A DNA stretch of 57,570 bases from a bacterium (GTDB lineage: Bacteria > Patescibacteriota > Minisyncoccia > JAHIHE01 > DAOWLE01), in contig DAOWLE010000022.1 in NCBI GenBank assembly GCA_030643545.1, positions 1-57,570 of the forward strand. Direction: 5' to 3'. A program made the translations under genes and the position numbers. The notes beneath the pieces are model-generated. The model worked only from the letters and a program-made list of their open reading frames with translations. It searched no databases and had not been told where the DNA came from. Below are positions 7,735 through 16,777 of the stretch, in pieces; the stretch's first letter is position 1, and each line of letters opens with the position of its first letter.

Positions 7735-8451
7735 ATGTATCTTTCTATCGTCATTCCCGCTTATAACGAAGAAAAGCGGATCGGCAAAACAATTTTTGCA
7801 ATAAATGAATATTTACAAAAGCAAAATTATCCTTATGAAATAATCGTTTCTGACGACGGTTCAAAAGACAATACAGTTGAATTGGTAAAAAAATTAGGAG
7901 AAAAAATAGAAAATTTAAGAGTAATTGACAATAAGGAAAATCACGGAAAAGGATATGTTGTCCGCCAGGGAATTATGGAAGCAAAAGGAGAATATCGCTT
8001 GTTTATGGACGCTGACAACGCGACGACTGTAAATCAGGTTGAAAACTTGCTGCCATTTTTTAAAGACAGTTATGATGTTGTAATCGGCGATCGCGATTTA
8101 AAAGAAAGCGAGATTAAAAAACATCAATCGCGTTTTAAAGAAACTCTGGGAAATATGGCAAATGTTTTAATTCAAATTCTGGCAGTGCCGGGAATTAAAG
8201 ACACCCAATGCGGGTTTAAATGTTTTTCAAAAAAATTCGTGGAAAACATTTTTCCAAAATTAAAAGTGGACCGCTGGGGTTTTGATATTGAAATTTTGGC
8301 TTTAGCGAGAAAATTCGGATATAAAATAAAAACCGTTCCGGTTGTCTGGATAAACGACGAAGAAAGTAAAGTTTCTATGAGCGGATATATTAATACTCTT
8401 AAAGAATTGTTTCAGATAAAGTGGAATTTAATAAGCGGAAAATATAAATAA
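7735..8451 (+). CDS. Family 2 glycosyltransferase (dolichyl-phosphate type)
   Basis: A 238-residue GT2 enzyme of the polyprenyl-phosphate sugar synthase type. It begins with LSIVIPAYNEEKRIGKTI, has the nucleotide-binding SDDGSKDNT and the metal-binding DADNATT (DxD-like), and later the DTQCGFKCFSK block that is typical of dolichyl/undecaprenyl-phosphate hexosyltransferases. No membrane helix follows, so it is a soluble or peripheral enzyme that would charge a lipid carrier for surface glycan building. It lies between xer and ruvC. Confidence 0.88.
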   Translation: MYLSIVIPAYNEEKRIGKTIFAINEYLQKQNYPYEIIVSDDGSKDNTVELVKKLGEKIENLRVIDNKENHGKGYVVRQGIMEAKGEYRLFMDADNATTVNQVENLLPFFKDSYDVVIGDRDLKESEIKKHQSRFKETLGNMANVLIQILAVPGIKDTQCGFKCFSKKFVENIFPKLKVDRWGFDIEILALARKFGYKIKTVPVVWINDEESKVSMSGYINTLKELFQIKWNLISGKYK

Positions 8452-8465
8452 TAACAAATTCATTT

Positions 8466-8978
8466 ATGATAATTTTAGGAATTGATCCGGGAACTGCTAC
8501 AATCGGATACGGAGTTATTACGGCAGGCGGCAAACGGCAGGCGGCAAACGGCAAATTACAAAAAGAAGATTTGGAATTAATTGATTATGGGTGTATTATT
8601 ACTAAGCCGGATTCAAGCACGTCTGAACGGCTTTTAATTTTAAATAAAGAATTGAAAAAAATAATTGAAAAATTCAAGCCGGATCTGATGGCTGTGGAAG
8701 ATATTTTCTTTTTTAAAAATTTGAAAACAGCGATTAAAGTCGCCCAGGCGCGGGGAGTAATTTTATTAACCGGAGAAGAGGCAAAACTGCGGATTTTTGA
8801 ATACACCCCTTTGCAAATAAAACAGGCGATTGTCAGTTATGGCCGGGCTGATAAAAGGCAGGTTCAGGAAATGGTTAAAATTTTATTAAGATTAAAAGAA
8901 ATTCCAAAATCCGACGACGCCGCCGATGCTTTAGCTGCGGCAATCTGCTGCGGACATTCAGTCGGAAATGGGTTTTAA
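8466..8978 (+). CDS. ruvC: Holliday junction resolvase RuvC
   Basis: RuvC cuts Holliday junctions. The acidic active site is visible: D7 (GIDPGTATIGYG), E78 (LMAVEDIFF), and D151/D154 near the C-terminus (SDDAADALAAAICC). The 170-residue protein carries an extra stretch of about 12 residues after residue 20 (GGKRQAANGKLQ), encoded by a short tandem repeat of GGCAAACGGCAGGC-like units at 8525-8560. The extra stretch falls in a loop between the first strand and the LELIDYG strand, so the protein is probably still active. Confidence 0.94.
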   Translation: MIILGIDPGTATIGYGVITAGGKRQAANGKLQKEDLELIDYGCIITKPDSSTSERLLILNKELKKIIEKFKPDLMAVEDIFFFKNLKTAIKVAQARGVILLTGEEAKLRIFEYTPLQIKQAIVSYGRADKRQVQEMVKILLRLKEIPKSDDAADALAAAICCGHSVGNGF

Positions 8979-8996
8979 AAATTAAAAAATAAACTT

Positions 8997-10199
8997 ATGA
9001 AATTAAAAATATTATTTTTGCAAACTTTCCCTCTTTGGGGATGCGGCAGCGGAACTTATGTTCGCCATTTAACTAAAGAAATAGCAAAAGCCGGACATAA
9101 AGTTGCTATTATCTGCCCTGACAAACGAAAAGTCAAGGGAGTAAAATTATTTAATATTAAACTTCCTTTTTTTGTTGCTTTTACCGGACATCCCGAACAT
9201 AAAGAATGCAAGCTCTATCATAAAATTTCCAATAAAGAAATTGCTATTATTTATCAAACATTTTTAAAGTCAGTTATTGAAATAGTTGAAGAATTCAAGC
9301 CGGATATTATTCATGTTCAGCATCTTTCTATTTTTAGCTGGGTGGCTAATTTTATTAAATCTATCTACAGAATAAATTATATTATCACTTCGCATGGAAC
9401 CGGACTTTACGCAGCTTCTTTAGACAAAAGATATATTCCCTTTACTTCCAGCGCTATTAAAAGAGCAAAAAAAATAACCGCGGTAAGTGGAGATACAAAA
9501 GGATGGATCACTGAAATATTCGGTAAAGAACATTTAAAAAAAATACGCATTATTCCCGGCGGCATTGATATCAAAAATTTTCCTTCTGAAAAAGAAACTA
9601 AAATTATTAATAAAAAATATAATTTAGATAATAAAAAAATTGTTTTATTCTCCGGTAAATTGACTCGTTTAAAAGGAGTAGAATATCTTATTAAGGCATC
9701 CTCTAAAATCAAAGGGGATGTTTATATTATCGGCGGTGGTTCTGAATTAGATAGATTAAAAAAAATGACAAAAGATTTAAAATTAAAAAATGTCCATTTT
9801 CTGGGATATATGGGTGAGCAAGAATCTAAAAAGTTAAGAGATTTTTATTATCGGGCTGATGTTTTTGTCGCGCCGTCTGTCTGGGACGAACCGTTAGGAT
9901 TAGTAATTTTAGAAGCGATGATTTGTAAAACTCCGGTAGTGGTAACTCGAAAAGGAGGAATTCCTTTAGCGGTTAAAGATGGTTATAATGGACTTTTTGT
10001 TCGTCCGCGAAATAGCAACCAAATCGCCGAAGCAGTTAACAAACTTTTAGACGATGAAAAATTGCGAAAAAAAATGGGTGAAAACGCGCGAAAGACAGTT
10101 AAAGAAAAATTTAGCTGGAAAAAAATCAGTAAAAAATTTGAATATCTTTATAGTAAATATGCTAATAACGGAAGCAAAAAAAATAATCAAAAAAAATAA
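8997..10199 (+). CDS. GT4 family glycosyltransferase
   Basis: A 400-residue retaining glycosyltransferase with two Rossmann domains. The N-terminal glycine-rich loop reads GCGSGTYVRHLTKEIAKAGHKV; the C-terminal domain has VLFSGKLTRLKGVEYLI and the sugar-nucleotide binding EPLGLVILEAMICKTPVV with the paired glutamates. It opens the sugar cluster but is more distant from the other three GT4 proteins than they are from each other. The donor and acceptor cannot be read from the sequence. Confidence 0.9.
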   Translation: MKLKILFLQTFPLWGCGSGTYVRHLTKEIAKAGHKVAIICPDKRKVKGVKLFNIKLPFFVAFTGHPEHKECKLYHKISNKEIAIIYQTFLKSVIEIVEEFKPDIIHVQHLSIFSWVANFIKSIYRINYIITSHGTGLYAASLDKRYIPFTSSAIKRAKKITAVSGDTKGWITEIFGKEHLKKIRIIPGGIDIKNFPSEKETKIINKKYNLDNKKIVLFSGKLTRLKGVEYLIKASSKIKGDVYIIGGGSELDRLKKMTKDLKLKNVHFLGYMGEQESKKLRDFYYRADVFVAPSVWDEPLGLVILEAMICKTPVVVTRKGGIPLAVKDGYNGLFVRPRNSNQIAEAVNKLLDDEKLRKKMGENARKTVKEKFSWKKISKKFEYLYSKYANNGSKKNNQKK

Positions 10200-10234
10200 G
10201 CGAACATGGTAAGCAAGTTCGCTTAAAAATTTTT
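10198..10234. terminator. Bidirectional terminator between convergent genes
   Basis: AAGCGAAC (10198-10205) pairs with GTTCGCTT (10217-10224), followed by AAAAATTTTT. It can serve both the GT4 gene and the convergent GDPD gene. Confidence 0.75.
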
Positions 10235-11009
10235 AAAGATAGATTGCGGGATCGTTCACAATTATTCCGTCAGCACCAAGTTTCATTAGCTTTTCAAATT
10301 GCCCTTTTGATATTTCTCCGCCTTGAATTTCGTTCATTCTGCCGGCAGTAACGATGACTTTCTTTTTAGCGAGTTGCATTTTCTCTAGAATATAATTAGG
10401 ATCTATAATTTCATCAAAATCGTTTTGTAGCCAACCTTGCCAGACTCGGACATAATCTATAGCATTATTATCTGGTTTAATGTTTATTACATTCTCAATT
10501 GTTCCAAGCAACAAAGTGGTCATCCGACTTTGCAATTTTATGCACATCGCGTCTTCTGTGAAAGGAGTACCAAGTATTACCTGCTCTACGAGATTGAAAC
10601 TTCTCACTAAGCTTACTATTTTATCAAGCACTTCTTCGTTTTTCTGTTCTTTTTTGATATCAAGAACAACTTTTATTTCTTTTCCGCTTTCCGCTACCAA
10701 GTTTAAAACTTCTGGCAATGTTGGTATTCTGGCGACATCGCTTCTGCCGTGGACTGTTGCCGGCGCAAAAACAATTGAGCCGTCGTTTCTGTTTATCCCG
10801 AATTTTCTTACTGCTTCAATTGGATACTGGCTGATATGGTCTTGTCTTAATTTCTCGTGATGAGCGATCACTAATCCATTTTGGCACATTCGCACATCTA
10901 TTTCAAAGTTCAATCCCATCGCGACACAATACTGGATTCCCTCTATCGTATTCCCTATAAAGCATCCGCATCCTGCCCGATGGGCAAATATTCTATCTTT
11001 TATTTTCAA
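10233..11009 (-). CDS. Glycerophosphodiester phosphodiesterase
   Basis: GDPD enzymes split glycerophosphodiesters into glycerol 3-phosphate and an alcohol. The TIM-barrel motifs are present: IFAHRAG near the start, then NTIEGI, FEIDVRMCQNG and the second His in IAHHE; near the C-terminus DGIIVNDP. The open frame reaches 11060, but the TTG at 11009 follows a strong SD (AGGAGGG, 11016-11022 on the minus strand), so I use it. Promoter at 11070-11098. By SD and promoter it belongs to the accessory layer, although it sits inside the sugar cluster. Confidence 0.88.
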   Translation of the reverse strand: MKIKDRIFAHRAGCGCFIGNTIEGIQYCVAMGLNFEIDVRMCQNGLVIAHHEKLRQDHISQYPIEAVRKFGINRNDGSIVFAPATVHGRSDVARIPTLPEVLNLVAESGKEIKVVLDIKKEQKNEEVLDKIVSLVRSFNLVEQVILGTPFTEDAMCIKLQSRMTTLLLGTIENVINIKPDNNAIDYVRVWQGWLQNDFDEIIDPNYILEKMQLAKKKVIVTAGRMNEIQGGEISKGQFEKLMKLGADGIIVNDPAIYL

Positions 11010-11069
11010 TTTTATCCCTCCTATAAAGGTGCATTTGCTATAATTGCTTAAAGCAATCATAACTAAAGA

Positions 11070-11098
11070 AGTATAGCAAAATTATAAAAATATGTCAA
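11070..11098 (-). promoter_or_regulatory. Promoter TTGACA-17-TATACT of the GDPD gene
   Basis: Minus strand: -35 TTGACA (11098-11093), 17-base spacer, -10 TATACT (11075-11070). The -35 box overlaps the first codons of the divergent gene that starts at 11092, so expression of the two genes may interfere. Confidence 0.8.
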
Positions 11099-12357
11099 TA
11101 GTCAGTGCTAAAATAGAAAAATTTGTCAAAGCATCAAAAAAAGTTTTTAATTTATGCCGCGTAGAAAATAAATTAGGAACTGCTTTTTTTGCTTCTGATC
11201 CAAATTTAAGATATCCATGGATTTACATCAGAGATTTTTCTTGTGTTATAAATGGATTTTCAGAATTAGGCGATTTTAAAACAACCAAAAAGTGCTGTGA
11301 ATTTTTATTAAATATTCAAGCTGAAGATGGGCAATGGTTTCAAAAATATGACGATTTAGGCAGGCGTAAAGATATTGAAAAAGAAAAATCAATTATTCAG
11401 GAAGACAATACTCCTTTGGCTCTTTGGGCAATACTTTCTTATATTTATGAATCAGGCGATGAAAAATTTAAAAATGAAAATAAAAAGAAAATAGAAAAAT
11501 CATTGTTTTGGATAGAAACTTGTCATCAAAAAAGCTTGGAAAAATTAGGATTAGTTTATTCTACGACATCTATCCATCAAACGCCCGGCTTTAATCAAGG
11601 TTATGAAATTTGGCATAATTCATTAGTAGTAAAAGTTTTTTCATTAGCCACTAAAATTTACAATAATAATCATTATAAAGAATTAGTTGATTACATAAAA
11701 AAGAACATTAGCGAAAAATTAATTGTTGATGATAGATTTATTAGAAAACTTGATGATAACAAAAAACCGGATTTGGCGCCGGATATAATTATAATCAGTC
11801 CGTCTCATTTTAATATTTTCGCCCGAGAAGATTTAATAAACAAAGAATTAAGTTTTTCTAAAACGATAAAAAATTCCTTAAAATATTTAGAAGAAAAATT
11901 ACCTGACAAAGAAATGGGCGGATTTTTCCGCTATCCTAACGAGATTACTAAAAAATGGCATTCTAAAGATAATTGGACAATCAATGATCCGTTAGTGCCT
12001 GGACCTTATTTTATAACTACTACTTTTATAATACAATCATATTGGCAGTTAAGAGAGAAAAATAAAGCGAATAAATTACTTGATTGGCTGTTGAACCAAG
12101 CTGTAAATGGGCAAATGGCAGAACATCTTACTTCCCGCAAAAGATTTTTTGCTTATCGCGGCAAAGAATGGAAATATATGCTAAAACACAAAAAAGACAA
12201 AAAATATTTAGAAGGAGTTAAGAAAAATTTTGATAATTTAGAGAAAGAAGCGAAAAAAAGCGATATTCTTCATTATGTTCTGCCTTTTCCTTGGGCGCAA
12301 ATGGAAGGATTAAAATGTTTAAAAGCAGGAAAATATATTAATAAATTTATTTTATAA
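11092..12357 (+). CDS. GH15-like glycosidase (glucoamylase/trehalase type)
   Basis: A 421-residue (alpha/alpha)6-barrel protein resembling glycoside hydrolase family 15. Typical pieces are YPWIYIRDFSCVINGF (residues 40-55), EDGQWFQKYDDLGRR, the IIQEDNTPLALWAI block where a catalytic Glu is expected, and a C-terminal ALWAI/LPFPWAQMEGLK pattern. It would split or transfer alpha-linked glucose. It is 3 bases from the next glycosyltransferase, so the cluster is probably one operon. Which glucoside it acts on is unknown. Confidence 0.75.
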   Translation: MSIVSAKIEKFVKASKKVFNLCRVENKLGTAFFASDPNLRYPWIYIRDFSCVINGFSELGDFKTTKKCCEFLLNIQAEDGQWFQKYDDLGRRKDIEKEKSIIQEDNTPLALWAILSYIYESGDEKFKNENKKKIEKSLFWIETCHQKSLEKLGLVYSTTSIHQTPGFNQGYEIWHNSLVVKVFSLATKIYNNNHYKELVDYIKKNISEKLIVDDRFIRKLDDNKKPDLAPDIIIISPSHFNIFAREDLINKELSFSKTIKNSLKYLEEKLPDKEMGGFFRYPNEITKKWHSKDNWTINDPLVPGPYFITTTFIIQSYWQLREKNKANKLLDWLLNQAVNGQMAEHLTSRKRFFAYRGKEWKYMLKHKKDKKYLEGVKKNFDNLEKEAKKSDILHYVLPFPWAQMEGLKCLKAGKYINKFIL

Positions 12358-12359
12358 TT

Positions 12360-13433
12360 ATGAAAAACAAAACAAAATTAAAAATCGCTGTTGTTGCTCC
12401 GCCGTTTACTGTTGTGCCTCCAAAAGGGCAGGGAGGAACTGAAAGAATTATTTATCAAATGATAGAAGAATTTAAAAAAAGAAAACATAGCGTAACGCTT
12501 TTTGGCGCCGGCAAATGCAAAACTTCGGCAAAATTTGTCCAAGTTTTTAAAAAAACAATCAGCGAAAGAAAAATTGACACCACTTACATAGAGGCGTCAA
12601 GAAATCTTCGATTGGAAACCGTTTATATCGCCAGTGTGATGGAAGAAATTCTAAAAAGAGAAAAAGATTTTGACATTGTTTTCAACCATATGCGGGGCGG
12701 GTATCTTTTTTTACCTTTGAGCAAATTTTTGAAAATTCCAGTAGTTAGCATTCTTCACTTGCCGATTTTTGAAGAATTGGGAAAACTTTTTTTACATTAT
12801 AAAAATCCGAATATTATTACTATTTCAAACAACCAGAGAAAACCAGCGCCAAAAGTAAATTATTTAGCCACTGTTTATAACGGAGTTGATTTAAATGAAT
12901 TTGAATTTTGCGACAAGCCAAAAGATTATTTTTTATTTGTCAGCGCAATCGGCGAACATAAAAATCCAAAAGAAGCGATTTTGGCGGCAAAGCGGACAAA
13001 TTCAAAATTAATTTTAGCCGGCGGAAAAAAACGAGAACCGTATTTTTCAAAAGAAATAAAACCATTGATTGACGGAAAGCAAATTAAATATGTTGGAGAA
13101 GTATCAGGGAAAAAGAGGATTGATTTATACAAAAATGCCAAAGCGCTTTTATTTCCTATAAAATGGCCAGAACCGTTTGGCTTAGTGATGATTGAAGCAA
13201 TGGCCTGCGGAACGCCGGTAATCGGATTTAAAAACGCTTCAGTGCCAGAAGTAGTAAAAAACGGAAAAACCGGTTTTATAGTTGATTCTTCAGTAAAAGG
13301 ATTAGTTCAAGGAATTAAAAAAATAAATTCAATTAACAGAAAGGATTGCCGAAAATTAGTTGAAGAAAAATTTTCTTTAGAAAAAATGATTGACGGATAC
13401 GAAAAAGTTTGTTTTAAAATATTAAAAAAATAA
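12360..13433 (+). CDS. GT4 glycosyltransferase, paralogue 1
   Basis: A 357-residue GT4 enzyme. The N-terminus carries PPKGQGGTERIIYQMIEEF (acceptor-side glycine loop), the middle YNGVDLNEF, and the donor site EPFGLVMIEAMACGTPVIGF. It is clearly related to the next two genes, with the same block order and the same ending style (RKDCRKLVEEKFSLEKM). The three make a tandem family in one operon with the glycosidases. Confidence 0.9.
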   Translation: MKNKTKLKIAVVAPPFTVVPPKGQGGTERIIYQMIEEFKKRKHSVTLFGAGKCKTSAKFVQVFKKTISERKIDTTYIEASRNLRLETVYIASVMEEILKREKDFDIVFNHMRGGYLFLPLSKFLKIPVVSILHLPIFEELGKLFLHYKNPNIITISNNQRKPAPKVNYLATVYNGVDLNEFEFCDKPKDYFLFVSAIGEHKNPKEAILAAKRTNSKLILAGGKKREPYFSKEIKPLIDGKQIKYVGEVSGKKRIDLYKNAKALLFPIKWPEPFGLVMIEAMACGTPVIGFKNASVPEVVKNGKTGFIVDSSVKGLVQGIKKINSINRKDCRKLVEEKFSLEKMIDGYEKVCFKILKK

Positions 13434-13450
13434 CATTAATTGTCCAAATT

Positions 13451-14530
13451 ATGAGAATAGCTCAAGTAGCTCCATTGTGGTTTTCGCTGCCTCCGAAAAA
13501 ATTCGGCGGAACAGAATTAGTTGCTTATAATTTAAGCGAAGGTTTAGTTAAACGAGGCCATCAGGTTACTGTTTTTGCTTCTGGCGATTCTAATGTTTCA
13601 GGCAAATTAATTTCTGCTTGGCCGAAACATTTAATTAAAGAAAAAATAAACGGCAAAGTAGTCCCATGGAATAACGCACATTTTCCCTTGCTAAATCTTT
13701 ACGAAGCTTTTTCTCGCGCTGATGAGTTTGACATTATTCATGTCCATGAAAATAGTTCTATCCTTTCTGGTTTTTTTGTTGATTTAGTTAGAACGCCAGT
13801 TATTACTACTTTGCACGATCCATTTATTGGACAGAAAAGCAAAGATAAGTGGGCTACTTTTAATAAATTTAAAAAACATAATTATATAAGCATTAGCAAT
13901 ACTCATAGAAAAAGCGCGTCATTAAAAATTAATTTTGTTGGCACAATTTATAACGGAATTGACTTAGAAAAATATAAATTTCAGGAAAGACCAAAGGGAG
14001 ATTATTTAGTTTGGCTTGGAAGATTTTATCCAAGTAAAGGTGTTTCTGAAGCTATAAAAGTAGCTAAAAAAAGCGGTAAAAAAATAATTTTAGCGGGAAT
14101 GATAGCCCAAAATAGTCCGTTGTCTTATAATTATTTTGAACAAAAAATTAAACCGCAATTTGAAAAAGGGAAAGTTGAATATGTGGGTGAAGTAAATTTA
14201 TCTCAAAAAAATAAATTGTTAAAAAACGCTTTTGCTTTTCTTAATCCTATTCAATGGGAAGAGCCGTTCGGTTTGGTAATGATTGAAGCAATGGCTTGCG
14301 GAACGCCGGTGATTGCATTTAATCGAGGAGCGGTGCCGGAAATTATAAAACACGGGAAAACCGGTTTTATCGTGAAAAATGAAAAAGAAATGATTAGCGC
14401 CGTTAAAAAAGTTGATAAAATTAAACGGCAAGATTGCCGCAAACATATTGAAAAAAAATTCTCCACAGAAAAAATGGTAATAGAATATGAAAAAATTTAT
14501 AAAAAATTAATTGAAAGGAAACAATTATGA
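13451..14530 (+). CDS. GT4 glycosyltransferase, paralogue 2
   Basis: A 359-residue GT4 enzyme with LPPKKFGGTELVAYNLSEGL at the N-terminus, YNGIDLEKY in the middle, WLGRFYPSKGVSEAI in the donor domain and EEPFGLVMIEAMACGTPVI for donor binding. The stop overlaps the next start (ATGA, 14527-14530), so the pair is translationally coupled. A patch of about 90 bases around the donor site is nearly identical to the same patch in the next gene. Confidence 0.9.
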   Translation: MRIAQVAPLWFSLPPKKFGGTELVAYNLSEGLVKRGHQVTVFASGDSNVSGKLISAWPKHLIKEKINGKVVPWNNAHFPLLNLYEAFSRADEFDIIHVHENSSILSGFFVDLVRTPVITTLHDPFIGQKSKDKWATFNKFKKHNYISISNTHRKSASLKINFVGTIYNGIDLEKYKFQERPKGDYLVWLGRFYPSKGVSEAIKVAKKSGKKIILAGMIAQNSPLSYNYFEQKIKPQFEKGKVEYVGEVNLSQKNKLLKNAFAFLNPIQWEEPFGLVMIEAMACGTPVIAFNRGAVPEIIKHGKTGFIVKNEKEMISAVKKVDKIKRQDCRKHIEKKFSTEKMVIEYEKIYKKLIERKQL

Positions 14531-15672
14531 AAAAGAAGAAATTAAAAATTGCTATGTTTTGCACTAATAAAATATCAACTCCGTTAAAAGGGAAAACGAT
14601 ATATGCTCCAGTAATGGTAACCAATCAATTAGTAGAAGGGATGATAAAAAAAGGGCACGATGTTACTCTTTTTGCCACTAAAGGTTCAAAAACAAAAGCT
14701 CGTCTTATTCATTGTGGATTAAATCCATTGGAATCGAAAAAAGTTTTGTTTAATTTGTTTGAAAAAGAAAAGGTTGAAACAGATCGTTTTTTTGAAAAAG
14801 TTTTACATTCTTATGAAACAATCGCTATTTCAAAAATTTATCAAATGGCTCAAAAAGAAAAATTTGATGTTATTCATATTCATCCATCAGATCGCGCCTT
14901 GCCTTTAGCTCCTCTTGTTTCAACACCTACAATTTTTACTCTGCATGATCCTATTGCTCCTTGGAGAAAATTTATTTATTCAGCTTATAAAAATATTCCT
15001 CAGATTTATTATGTTTCAATAAGTGACATACAAAGAAAACCATTGAAAAATTTGAATTATATTAACACTATTTATAACGGACTTGATTTAGAAAAATATC
15101 CTTTCAACGAAAAACCTAAAGAATCATTTATTTGCGCCGGAAGAATTACACAAGAAAAGGGAATTCATACTGCCATACAAGGAGCTAAAAAAGCTAAGGT
15201 TAAACTTTCTATTATCGGGTTTGCAAAAAAAGAAGAAGATTATTGGCAAAAAAAGATTAAGCCATATCTTGATAAAAATATAAAATACAAAGGAATGGTT
15301 CCTCTATCAGAAGTTTTTGAATTTTATCAAAATTCCAAAGCATTGCTTTTCCCTATCCAATGGGAAGAGCCATTCGGCTTGGTAATGATTGAAGCAATGG
15401 CCTGCGGTACGCCGGTGATTGCATTTAATCGAGGAGCGGTGCCGGAAGTGGTAAAAGATGGAAAAACAGGATTTATTATTCCTCAATTTGATAAAAATAA
15501 AAAGGTCAATATTAAAGGATTGGTTGAGGCAATAAAAAAGATAGATCAAATAGATAGAAAAGAATGCCGTAAACATGTTGAAGAAAATTTCACTATTAAA
15601 AAAATGGTTGATGGATATGAAGATGCTTATTATAAAGTAATTAAAGATTGGAGGATAAAAAATGGAAAATAA
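14527..15672 (+). CDS. GT4 glycosyltransferase, paralogue 3
   Basis: A 381-residue GT4 enzyme. The N-terminal loop differs from the GGTE form of its neighbours (here STPLKGKTIYAPVMVTNQL), which suggests a different acceptor. The donor half is standard: YNGLDLEKY, FICAGRITQEKGIHTAI, EEPFGLVMIEAMACGTPVI. Its end overlaps the next gene by 11 bases. All three paralogues share a CRKH/CRKL cysteine near the C-terminus. Confidence 0.9.
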   Translation: MKKKKLKIAMFCTNKISTPLKGKTIYAPVMVTNQLVEGMIKKGHDVTLFATKGSKTKARLIHCGLNPLESKKVLFNLFEKEKVETDRFFEKVLHSYETIAISKIYQMAQKEKFDVIHIHPSDRALPLAPLVSTPTIFTLHDPIAPWRKFIYSAYKNIPQIYYVSISDIQRKPLKNLNYINTIYNGLDLEKYPFNEKPKESFICAGRITQEKGIHTAIQGAKKAKVKLSIIGFAKKEEDYWQKKIKPYLDKNIKYKGMVPLSEVFEFYQNSKALLFPIQWEEPFGLVMIEAMACGTPVIAFNRGAVPEVVKDGKTGFIIPQFDKNKKVNIKGLVEAIKKIDQIDRKECRKHVEENFTIKKMVDGYEDAYYKVIKDWRIKNGK

Positions 15673-16777
15673 TTTTGAAAAATATTCTTTTTTTAATATT
15701 GAAGCAATAGAAGATAAAAAAAGCAATATAAAAGAAAAGTTAAAAAATATTTCTGAAGATTTATCAGAAAAAAAACTTATTCCTATCAAACTTTTTCAAA
15801 AAAACAATATTATTGATTTAACTATTAAAAAAAAACATAAAACAATTTTTAAAGGTCCTTTTATTGTTTTGGAAGTAAAAAAAACAGACAAAAATGGAAA
15901 AATTAAAAAGTTTTTATACAAAGGTCAGATTAAAGACAATGTTCCGTTCAGAGATATAAGGAAAGAAGAAATAATGTATAGAGATATTTTGCCGGAGATT
16001 TATAAAAATCTTCCAGAAAATATTAAAAGAAAAGTCGTTTTTCCAAAATTGATTGAAGGTGTAAGTCCAAAAACAAAAATAAAATCAATTGTTAGAGAAA
16101 AAATAGAAGGCGTGATTTGCGGAACTCACGATGCGACTAAAAAAAATATCTGGGATAAAAAAGATATAGAAGCAATTTGTTATCTTATAAAAGAATTTCA
16201 GAAGTTAAATCCAGCAAAAATAAAAAAGGGTTTTCCGGAACTTTTAGAAAGAAATTTTATTGAGTTTTATAAAAATAATTTTGAAAAATACGCTGAACCG
16301 GTAAAAAATTTACTAAGTGAAAAATATGTAGAAAAAATGAAAAAACTCCTTCAAAAAGATGAAAAGGTTATTTCAAAACAATCGCCCGTTCTGCTTTCTG
16401 AAGATATATTTTGTTTTAATATTTTTAAAACATCCGAAGAAAAACTTGGATTTATTGATTGGGAAAGGCCTCATATCGGAAAAGATATAAGCGCGGATTA
16501 CGGAAAACTTATTTCAAGATTATGGACAAATCCTGAATTACAAGAAGAAGCTATTAAAATTACTTTAAAAATAAATAAAGAAAATCCACAGTTTAAAGAT
16601 ATGTTAAGAGCAAGTTTAGTATTTTTGGAAGGAGGATATTCTTTTCATTATTACTTTAAAAAATTAGATAGTAATAATCCGCAAGAAAAAAGGGAGGCGG
16701 AAAAAGCCGTAAAAGTTTTCAAAAAACTTTTTAAAGATATTTTAGATAATAAAGGAATATGGCAGGAAAAAAATTAA
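15662..16777 (+). CDS. Kinase-like protein (APH/maltokinase-like fold?)
   Basis: A 371-residue protein that I place only loosely. Residues about 110-290 look like a phosphotransferase of the aminoglycoside/choline/maltokinase type: KFLYKGQI could be the nucleotide-binding Lys strand, then IVREKIEGVICG, a VLLSEDIFCFNIF segment in the place of the HxDxxxxN catalytic loop, and LGFIDWERPHIGKDISADYGKL in the place of the metal-binding DxE/DFG-like segment with the following helix. The catalytic His is not seen. Overlapping genes upstream and downstream place it in the sugar operon, which fits a sugar kinase. Confidence 0.5.
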   Translation: MENNFEKYSFFNIEAIEDKKSNIKEKLKNISEDLSEKKLIPIKLFQKNNIIDLTIKKKHKTIFKGPFIVLEVKKTDKNGKIKKFLYKGQIKDNVPFRDIRKEEIMYRDILPEIYKNLPENIKRKVVFPKLIEGVSPKTKIKSIVREKIEGVICGTHDATKKNIWDKKDIEAICYLIKEFQKLNPAKIKKGFPELLERNFIEFYKNNFEKYAEPVKNLLSEKYVEKMKKLLQKDEKVISKQSPVLLSEDIFCFNIFKTSEEKLGFIDWERPHIGKDISADYGKLISRLWTNPELQEEAIKITLKINKENPQFKDMLRASLVFLEGGYSFHYYFKKLDSNNPQEKREAEKAVKVFKKLFKDILDNKGIWQEKN

